Shown here one piece after another: positions 17,811-24,444 of a stretch of DNA of 24,444 nucleotides. Origin of the DNA: Willaertia magna (taxonomy: Eukaryota > Heterolobosea > Eutetramitea > Acrasida > Naegleriidae); contig CADWAF010000408.1 in NCBI GenBank assembly GCA_902984215.1, positions 1-24,444 on the forward strand, read 5' to 3'. The notes under the pieces were generated by a model. That model ran no database searches and was not told where the DNA came from. It saw only the letters and a list, made by a program, of their open reading frames with translations. The position numbers and the translations under genes were made by a program. Positions within the stretch are counted from its first letter, which is position 1, and each line of letters starts with the position of its first letter.

Positions 17811-19556
17811 TTATTTAATAAAAATATAAACAAATAAGAAAGATAATACAATGCCTGAAATTGCATTTCCAATAGCAGCTGGTATTAAATTCCATGAAAT
17901 AACATCTGGCCAATATAATTCATCCAATAAATATTTTAATTCAGGTGACATTGGTGTAATCTCATGTCCAGAGTGTTGTCCAAATATTCCTTTCCAAACT
18001 AAAATTTGTGAAAAGTAGCCAACATTAGCTGGTGCGTGTTGTACACCTAATGAAGCAAATGCAAGAATTGGGAATGCTAATGCAACAATCTTACCAACAA
18101 CAGTTGTAGGTTGTGTTGCAAGTAAAGTTGCTGTACCAATCATAAAATTAGCCATCGTTCCAGAAAGTACACAACTAAACCATCCTAATGCACCTAATTC
18201 TTTAAATGGAATAACTTTATGATAAAGTGCTTTGGCAAATGTATTAATTACTGAACCATTTTCATTATAAGATAAACTACAATTTAAAATTGTTGACATT
18301 AATATAGAACCAGTAACATTTCCAACAATACAAATTCCCCATAATTTAAAGCTATGTAATATAGTTATTAAACGAACATTTCTTCTAGGTCTTTGAATTA
18401 CAATTTCATCTAAATGACTTGTAAAACATGAAGTACAAGCTCTAAATAATTTTAAAAAACTTCTTCTAGTCATTCCAACTGGTTTACAAAAAATTAACAT
18501 TTACAATATTATTAATATAAAATTGATACAAATTCATTAATTAAAATTAACAATATTAAAACACTTACTTATATCGTTCTTAAACATGTGAATTGGAACG
18601 GAAATATTAACTTCAGTAAATAGAATAGATTTTGAGAAAATAATCATTGTAAAACATCCAACAAATGCAATTCCAACCATAAATTTTTGTAAAGCACCAT
18701 ATGGAATATCAGTACTGACAAGCATTGCAAATAAAATACCAATTGAAATGTATACTATTTACAATAAATTACATATTTAGTTTTTTTTTAAAAATAAAAT
18801 TATAAACTTACCACCACCTGTAATTGCTAAAATAAATAATCTAAAACTAGAATAAGAATGAATTACATGATCACAATGATCATCAATTGCAGTAATTAAT
18901 TCCAATTGAGAACGAAATTGATTATCTCTCTTAAAATTACTTCTTCTCAATAAATGTTGTTCAAACCCTAAATATCTTCTTTTTAAATAAGAAAATACTC
19001 CTTTCTTTCTACTTCTTGGAGAAGTATCATTACCTTCATTAGCATTATTTGTATTTACCATAGTTGATGGTTTATTTTTGGCGGGAACTGATTGTAAAGT
19101 TAATGGTAATTTATGGTGATGCTCTGTATCGTGATCGTGATTTTCATTTAAATGATGATCATCATCATCACCTGTAGAAACAATATCAGTTAGGCTTGAT
19201 GGTCCAGGCTTATTATTATTTTTCTCTAAAGAAACAAGTTCCATTGAAGATTTATCATCCGATAAAACGGAGGGTATCCTTAAAGCAGTATTATTATTAG
19301 CAGTGTTAATATTAGTATTTGTTGTAGGAGGGGTATGATGAGATTCTAAATCATCATCACTTGTAAATCCTTCAGAATATAAAGTATCTGGCGTTAAGAC
19401 TGGATCTACTACTAATGGCATATTCGTTCCACCCATATATCTCATACCTTTCAAATCAGAAGTCTTTTAACAATAAGATTAACAAAATGATATTAATAAT
19501 AGGATTAATAAAGTATTATTATAATAAAGACTTACTGCTAGAGTTGCACCGTCCAT
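17811..19556 (-). CDS. Formate/nitrite transporter (FNT) family channel, four exons, long N-terminal extension
   Basis: The model is complement(join(17811..18478, 18569..18754, 18812..19463, 19536..19556)), 508 residues. The three GTAAGT introns are 90, 57 and 72 nt. The first exon encodes only MDGATLA. Residues 1 to about 200 are a cytosolic, acidic, His/Asn-rich extension (DDDDHHLNENHDHD). The FNT core then runs from about 212: ISIGILFAMLVSTDIPYGALQKFMVGIAF, TEVNISVPIHMF, a GNVTGSILMSTIL helix, LGWFSCVLSGTMANFMIG, the central-pore His434 in LGVQHAPANVGYF, and the signature NLIPAAIGNAISG. FNT proteins are pentameric six-helix channels for small monocarboxylates or nitrite, often with proton. 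The substrate is unknown. The extension makes it nearly twice the usual 260-310 residues. Splices were chosen because they restore continuous FNT motifs. Confidence 0.87.
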
Positions 19557-20098
19557 CTTTTTTAATTATTTGAAACTTTGTGTCAAAAACATGATAATAT
19601 TTTTATATTCGTCTTCAATATGCGACTTAATAAGACCACTTACCATTATAAATATACTTAAAATAAATACCTTAATATTTTACAATTATCTAATTAATTA
19701 ATTAATTAATTTTAGATAACAGAGATTACTAATTTAGTACATTTTTAAAAGCTTTTAAACTATTATCCACGGTTCCTTAATAAACATCTTTTGTAATCTA
19801 TTATTAATATTTTACAAAAATTGTTTCATATAAAGTAAGTCATATAAATTCAAAACATATTTACACAGAATAATTAGCATTTGCCAATTACTAAATAAAT
19901 AAATTAACTATTAAACATAAAAGTTATTTCCCGATTGAATCTTTATAAATGTATTAAATACCATCTAATAATAGTAAGAAATATTATTAATCCACACTTA
20001 CAATGAACTTGGTGTTTATTCCAAACTACAAATACAAAATAATTATTATTATTTATAAACAATTATTAAATAATAAATATCAAATTATAATAATAAAA
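19557..20098. other. 542-nt intergenic region between the FNT start and the MOB4 stop
   Basis: Both genes are on the minus strand, so this holds the MOB4-like 3' end and the transporter promoter. It is AT-rich without an open frame. The only structure I see is the TTATCTAA/TTAGATAA inverted repeat at 19686-19719. No tRNA-like fold or known element was found. Confidence 0.6.
19686..19719. repeat. 34-nt inverted repeat around a (TTAA)n core
   Basis: The arms TTATCTAA (19686-19693) and TTAGATAA (19712-19719) are exact reverse complements. They flank an AATT/TTAA-repeated core that is itself self-complementary. The position is about 130-165 nt upstream of the transporter start. It may be a cruciform-prone or homodimer-binding site. 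Confidence 0.5.
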
Positions 20099-20881
20099 TT
20101 ACTTTCCAAAAGCCTCTTCAGGTATCAAAAAATCTTTTGAACTCATTAAATCAAATTTCTTAACAAATTTTTGAAACCTTTCAGCCAAATGAAATTTCTT
20201 TTCAAAACTTAAAAACTCATTTTTATGAACAAAATAAGAAAACGCAAAAATTCTATAAATTCTTCTACATAAAGTTTTAATTTCTTTTATAGCCTTTTTA
20301 GAGATTGTATTTCTAGAAGGGAATAATTTAACATCCATTAAAACATTTGTAGATTGGGTATGTATATGTACCATATAATCAATTGCTGAAACTAATTGTG
20401 GAGGGTTAAATACTGGACAATAATATAAAAGTTCTTCATTAGAACCTTCATCATTATTATTATAGTTTTCACCTAATAGATGGGTTTGAGAGATTTTCAT
20501 TTCGGGTTGGGTTTCTTTAGTACAAACATCTTTTAAATGTAAAATAAATTGATTAATTTCTATTAAGAATTGTCTCATATGTTCATAAATCCAAACTTCT
20601 TTATCAACTAAATATTCTTCTTGATTTTCATTACTTGATTTTGGTATAGAAATAATTTTTTTAATTTTTTTTGGATGTTTTCTAATCATTCGTTGAATCA
20701 TTTCTTGAACTACAATTGAATTATCTAATGTATCATTTGTTGAATTATTATTTTCATCTTCTGTATTATTGCTATCTGTATTGTTTTTTATTTTTGAATT
20801 TGGTTGCTGTTGATCAGTTGTTGCTTCCTTTTCCCAAGCGTATAATTCTTTCTTTTTTGTTCCAGGTCTATTACGTCTCAT
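20099..20881 (-). CDS. MOB4/phocein-like MOB family protein with altered zinc site
   Basis: This is a single exon of 260 residues (human MOB4 about 225). The MOB4-specific N-terminus RRNRPGTK is present (2-9). An Asn/Asp-rich insert follows (about 20-55), then VWIYEHMRQFLIEINQF (96-112) and CRRIYRIFAFSYFVHKNEF (205-223), ending KKFDLMSSKDFLIP. These match phocein rather than MOB1 or MOB2. MOB4 is a subunit of the STRIPAK phosphatase-kinase complex, acting with striatin, PP2A and GCK kinases. The family zinc ligands are C-x4-C and H-x4-H. Here they are Cys120/Gln125 and Phe214/His219, so one of each pair is lost and zinc binding is doubtful. The start codon is only 31 nt from that of the divergent CCDC12-like gene. 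Confidence 0.87.
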   Translation of the reverse strand: MRRNRPGTKKKELYAWEKEATTDQQQPNSKIKNNTDSNNTEDENNNSTNDTLDNSIVVQEMIQRMIRKHPKKIKKIISIPKSSNENQEEYLVDKEVWIYEHMRQFLIEINQFILHLKDVCTKETQPEMKISQTHLLGENYNNNDEGSNEELLYYCPVFNPPQLVSAIDYMVHIHTQSTNVLMDVKLFPSRNTISKKAIKEIKTLCRRIYRIFAFSYFVHKNEFLSFEKKFHLAERFQKFVKKFDLMSSKDFLIPEEAFGK

Positions 20882-20912
20882 TTTTTTTTAAATTTTTTTT
20901 ATTTTTTAAAAA
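20882..20912. promoter_or_regulatory. 31-nt divergent start region, MOB4-like / CCDC12-like
   Basis: The two start codons face away from each other with 31 bases of almost pure A/T between them: T-runs on one side, an A-run before each ATG. There is no room for two ordinary promoters and leaders. A shared bidirectional promoter or start sites within the opposite gene are needed. Confidence 0.6.
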
Positions 20913-21755
20913 ATGTCAAAAATTGAAGAGCGGGAAAATGAAGGGATGACGAAGCACGAAAAGGAAGATAATCAACAAGAACAATTAGATGACAATAAGG
21001 TAGAAGAACAGGAAGATACATTTGAAGTTTTAGATAAACAATTAATTGAAACTATTCAAACGAACTATTCTTCCATTGCCGAAAATGTAATTTCACAACA
21101 AAAATTACATTCCGGGCCAAAACAATTATCAACACTACTAGAACAACAAGAAGATGAAGAAATGGAAGAAGAAGAAGAAATTCTAGACGAAGAAGATGAA
21201 GAAATGGAAATTACTAACAATAACAACCTACCATCCAAACAAACACTTCCAATAAGCTCAACTTCACAACAACGCCACACAACCACCACTATCCCACTCA
21301 CCTTCCGTAACTATCACCCAACAGATTACCATCTTAAAAGATTTAGAAAAAGATTCTATGCTAGCTTACTTCCATCCAATGATATTTACGATAAAAAAGT
21401 AAAAACAACTTCAACAAAATATTTTTCAAATCCAGTTGAAGCAACAGAAATAATTTTAAAAGATGAAATTTCAAATTTATTAGAAATTGCTGCAAAACAA
21501 CAAAATTTAACACCTTTAGATAATTTATTAATTGGTAATGTTGTTAACAACAATACAAGTGTTAATAATGAAGAAGATAATTTTCTATTTGAAGGAATGA
21601 AAATAAATCAAGATTTAAAGAGACATGTATTTGAACCATTAAGTTATTTAAAAAAACAAACAGATATTGCTTTACAAGATATTTTAAAAGCGCAATTAGA
21701 AGAGGAAACTTCTAGTGAAGAAGAGGAAAGTAGCGGTGAGGAAGAAGAAGAATAG
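20913..21755 (+). CDS. CCDC12/Cwf18-like spliceosome-associated protein
   Basis: This is a single exon of 280 residues (human CCDC12 about 166). Two conserved blocks of the Cwf18 family are visible: LTFRNYHPTDYHLKRF (129-144; the family has FRNY.P.D..LK) and DLKRHVFEPLSYLKKQTDIALQDILKAQL (234-262; the family has DLKRDV...LEKLEKRTQRAIAELIRERL). The stretch between them is longer than in animals. The N-terminal 100 residues are strongly acidic, with an EEEEE/DEEDEE tract, and the C-terminus ends in a Glu/Ser acidic tail. Cwf18/CCDC12 is a small component of the activated spliceosome near the NineTeen complex. The identification rests on two short blocks, so it is good but not certain. The stop is 16 nt from that of the convergent carrier gene. 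Confidence 0.68.
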   Translation: MSKIEERENEGMTKHEKEDNQQEQLDDNKVEEQEDTFEVLDKQLIETIQTNYSSIAENVISQQKLHSGPKQLSTLLEQQEDEEMEEEEEILDEEDEEMEITNNNNLPSKQTLPISSTSQQRHTTTTIPLTFRNYHPTDYHLKRFRKRFYASLLPSNDIYDKKVKTTSTKYFSNPVEATEIILKDEISNLLEIAAKQQNLTPLDNLLIGNVVNNNTSVNNEEDNFLFEGMKINQDLKRHVFEPLSYLKKQTDIALQDILKAQLEEETSSEEEESSGEEEEE

Positions 21756-21771
21756 ATTCCCTTTTTAAAAA

Positions 21772-23004
21772 TTAAAAGTTTAATTTATCTTTAAACAGTT
21801 CAACTGTAAAATTTTTAAATTAAATTAATTAAGAAAAATAGTTATTAACTTACATAAAGCCATAATCAAAGCAGAGTTTGGAGCGGCATATAATACTCTA
21901 GACGTAAGTCCTATTAATGGTGAAAGGGTTTATACAAATTGGTGTTGGTTAAATTTGATTGGAAGAAAATAGTTTACAATAATGATTACAAAAAAAAATA
22001 AAAAACTTACCTTTCCAAAAAGCAGTATATCCTTCATATTTACTTATTTTATAAACAGCATCAAAAAAGTTTTTATAATACATTATATTCTCTTCGGTTG
22101 CCATCTTTAAAGATTGTTGTTGTTGCATTCTACGTTGAACTTGAAATCTAGTTTTAATTACATCTAAAGGTAAAGTACAAAACGAACTAAATCCAGCACT
22201 TATTCCACCACAAAATAGAACTGTTGAAAATGGTAATATTACAGGGTTATTGTTATTATCTTCCATTAATTCTTCTTTAATTTCGGTAAAACTCTTACTG
22301 TCACGACCATGTAGTATTGAATAATGATTGTTATAATTATGTTGTTGTTGTTGAATAAAAAAGTTTTTACACTTTTCATAAGATAAAAAGTAAATTGCAC
22401 TAAAAGGACCAAAAGATCCTAAAGTAATGAAATATCCTTTATATAATTGTAAAAGACCATCTTGTTGGATTATTTTAATTAATTTTGAAAGAGAAACTTG
22501 ATTACTTCTTTGAATTTGAAGTCTTTCTTTTAAGATATCGTGTGGAACCCAAAAGATACAAGAAATACTTTCAGCAAAGAATCCACTAATTAAATGTGTA
22601 AGTGCAACATTCTTTCCTTCTGCGAAATAGTTTTTGGAAAGATAATTTTTACAAAACTCATAAGATGTTAAATATAAAGTATTGGCAGGACCAGTAAATA
22701 TTAAGGAGGCTCCTAATCCTTTATAAAAACCTCTTAAGCCTTCATATTGTAATATCATCTTAACGGCATGAAAGGTACTTCTATAAGTTGCATTAATTTC
22801 AGCAGATTGTAAAGAAGAACTTGCTCCTTCAAATAGTAATGGTGTTTTTAATTTATTTAATAATTCTGGGTTAGTAATTTGTACTTGTAATCTTGATTTT
22901 ACTGTATCTATTGGATGTAATACCAATCTAGCAATACATCCCGATAAAGTAGATGAAACAAGATGATTTAATGTTGAAACTTGCTTTTCATCATGTCGTG
23001 TCAT
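21772..23004 (-). CDS. Mitochondrial carrier (SLC25 family), three exons
   Basis: The model is complement(join(21772..21803, 21854..21910, 22011..23004)), 360 residues. The introns are 100 nt (GTAAGT...AATAG) and 50 nt (GTAAGT...TTTACAG). Splicing completes the sixth helix as WKGLTSRVLYAAPNSALIMALFELFKDK, the standard carrier ending. Without it the protein stops early. Three carrier repeats are visible by their signatures: HPIDTVKSRLQ, VPHDILKERLQ and LPLDVIKTRFQ, each followed by the matching G-x-x-x-F/L-Y/W-K-G segment. These proteins exchange metabolites or cofactors across the inner mitochondrial membrane. The substrate is not assignable from what I see. An Asn/Gln-rich loop lies before the third repeat. 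The middle exon of 57 nt and last coding exon of 32 nt are very short. Confidence 0.9.
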
Positions 23005-23233
23005 TTTTTGGGATTGATTTCAAGATTATGCGTTTTTGTTGTTGGTACAAATTGCAATTCTACTGTATTAAGCATCATGCATTACAGTAATGTATCGAGA
23101 TCGACACGAAAGCAATTTCAATTTTAAACATTTTGTCAATTAAAAATTGTAATTCTCTTTTATTCACATTTACAAATTCGAGGTGAATAGGAAATTGAAA
23201 ATTGGTTTGGCCAAAAATTTTCAGGTTGACCAT
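23005..23233. other. Spacer between carrier start and PP2C stop, with an inverted repeat
   Basis: This 229-nt spacer lies between two minus-strand genes. It contains the inverted repeat TACTGTA (23061-23067) ... TACAGTA (23083-23089), with a nested GCAT-c-ATGC in its loop, about 60-85 nt upstream of the carrier ATG. It could be an operator-like site or an RNA hairpin. No frame of interest is present. Confidence 0.45.
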
Positions 23234-24366
23234 TTACTCTTTTGACAAAAGTATAATTATTACAGATACATTATCCTTACTATCTAAACCTTTTACACAA
23301 TGATCTAATAAATCTTCACATATTGCTCCTAAATCATATTTCCCAGCAACTGGTTGATTTTGATTTTCTGGTGCCTCTAAATGATGATTGGAAGAATTGT
23401 TAAAAGGTTGAGTATGATGTTGTGATAAACCATCACTAGGATAAGATGGACGTCTATAAGTACCATTCTTTTGTTCTATCAATCGTTGCAAAACAAAACT
23501 AGTTGCATCAGTGTTTGACATTACATCCCAAACACCATCGCAGGCCATTATTACAAAATTATATTCACTTTCATCACTTAAATCAACAATAACCCTTTTA
23601 ATCTCTGGTAAAGCGGTAACAGCTTGTTCTTCTGGAGATACCTTTTCATACTTTTTATAACTTAAATCTCCAAAAGCCCTAGAAACAGCTAATGTACCAT
23701 TAACTCTACCAAATTCAACATAAGACTTAGCCTTTAATATACGACTTTTCTCATTATTTAGATGAGGTTTATGATCATAACTTAGAGGTTCTGTATTACC
23801 CTTATAATGAAGAACAGTACGTGAATCTCCTGTATTTGCGCAAATAATTTCAAGTTTATCTTCACTTAATCTTTTTGTTATTAAGGTTGTAGCTGTACTT
23901 CCACTATCATCTACCCCCGCACAAAACTTTTCAAATTCTAAATCAGTTCTCATAAAGCCTTGTTGTATAATTTGATCCGAATTTAATAAACTCCATGAAG
24001 TTACATTCGTATTATGTTCTGCTTCTTGTTGTAGAACGAATCTAAAAAGATTTTTGGAAAGGTATTCAGCACATGTATCACCTTAACAAATTAATAATTT
24101 GAAGGAATGTTAAGGATAACGAATAATAATTAAAACGTACCTGAATGACCATCAAACACGGCAAAGAAAGATAAATGAACACCATCTTTCTCCATACAAG
24201 TAGAAATTGGTTGTGGAATATTTCTAGGCAAATCAGTTATGTAATTATGTCTATCTTCCATAGAAAGACGATAACCTTGCATACTACTACAGGCATATGC
24301 TAAATATCCATTCTTTCCTATATGAGTAGTTTTATCAGTTACTGGCTTATCTAAGATCTGACCCAT
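23234..24366 (-). CDS. PP2C-type (PPM) Ser/Thr protein phosphatase, two exons
   Basis: The model is complement(join(23234..24081, 24141..24366)), 357 residues. The 59-nt intron starts GTACGT, the only non-GTAAGT donor here, and ends GTTAAG. It splits the Gly of DGHSGD. All PP2C motifs are present: RLSMED (33-38), VFDGHSG with metal-binding Asp72 and Gly73, GSTATT (136-141), NTGDSR, DHKP (178-181), SRAFGD (209-214), ACDGVWD with Asp257, and KDNVS with Asp345. An Asn/Gln/His-rich insert sits at about 280-320. The MGQIL opening resembles yeast Ptc2/Ptc3, a manganese/magnesium-dependent group that reverses MAP-kinase and checkpoint signalling. A Gly2 myristoylation signal is weak because residue 6 is Asp. 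A model using only the second exon would lack the first metal site. Confidence 0.92.
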
Positions 24367-24444
24367 GTTTTTATAATATTAATAGTACTTTATATCAAAC
24401 AAATAGACTAGTTCGGAGATGGTTTTTTTAAAGGCTATGTAAAT

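Noticed and set aside
21065..21301. Ser-rich minus-strand frame
   Set aside because: It is the antisense of the acidic Glu/Asp tract of the CCDC12-like gene.

Overview
The window is a compact, intron-containing, AT-rich eukaryotic nuclear segment. It holds 14 protein-coding genes (one cut by the left edge) and one tRNA gene. Coding DNA is AT-rich with heavy TTA/AAT/AAA use. Proteins carry long Asn/Gln/Ser tracts. Start codons often follow runs of A. I infer 11 introns of 50-100 nt, ten starting GTAAGT and one GTACGT. A PTEN homologue, a leucine-rich-repeat dual-specificity phosphatase and poly-N/poly-Q tracts fit an amoebozoan, most plausibly a dictyostelid-like social amoeba. A heterolobosean or other AT-rich protist is not excluded. 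No bacterial operon, CRISPR array, transposon or viral gene was seen.

Layout, left: the 3' part of tubulin-folding cofactor A (1-325, +); steroid 5-alpha-reductase family (376-1434, -); DNA polymerase alpha subunit B in three exons (1892-3731, +) with two E2F-like sites before its start; an LRR/dual-specificity phosphatase in two exons (3756-6326, -), whose start lies inside the end of a two-exon seven-helix membrane protein gene (6289-7412, -); then mitochondrial HSP90/TRAP1 (7737-9836, +) and the ER translocon-associated protein beta subunit (10027-10686, +).

Middle: a tRNA-Ala with anticodon GGC (10849-10921, -), then about 0.9 kb of roughly 4-5% GC DNA; a classical short-chain dehydrogenase (12115-12888, +) with inverted repeats after it; and a divergent actin-related protein with a predicted myristoylated, N/Q-rich N-terminal half (13590-16097, +).

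Right: a PTEN-type lipid phosphatase in two exons (16109-17609, -); a formate/nitrite transporter in four exons (17811-19556, -); MOB4/phocein with a degenerate zinc site (20099-20881, -) head to head with a CCDC12/Cwf18-like splicing protein (20913-21755, +); a mitochondrial carrier in three exons (21772-23004, -); and a PP2C phosphatase in two exons (23234-24366, -).

The genes do not form one pathway; most are housekeeping or signalling genes. Convergent genes are packed with only 11-50 nt between stop codons, and one divergent pair has only 31 nt between start codons. Overlapping transcripts are therefore expected. The best candidates for something new are the actin-related protein, the altered MOB4, the overlapping gene pair, the G34 alanine tRNA and the extreme AT block beside it.
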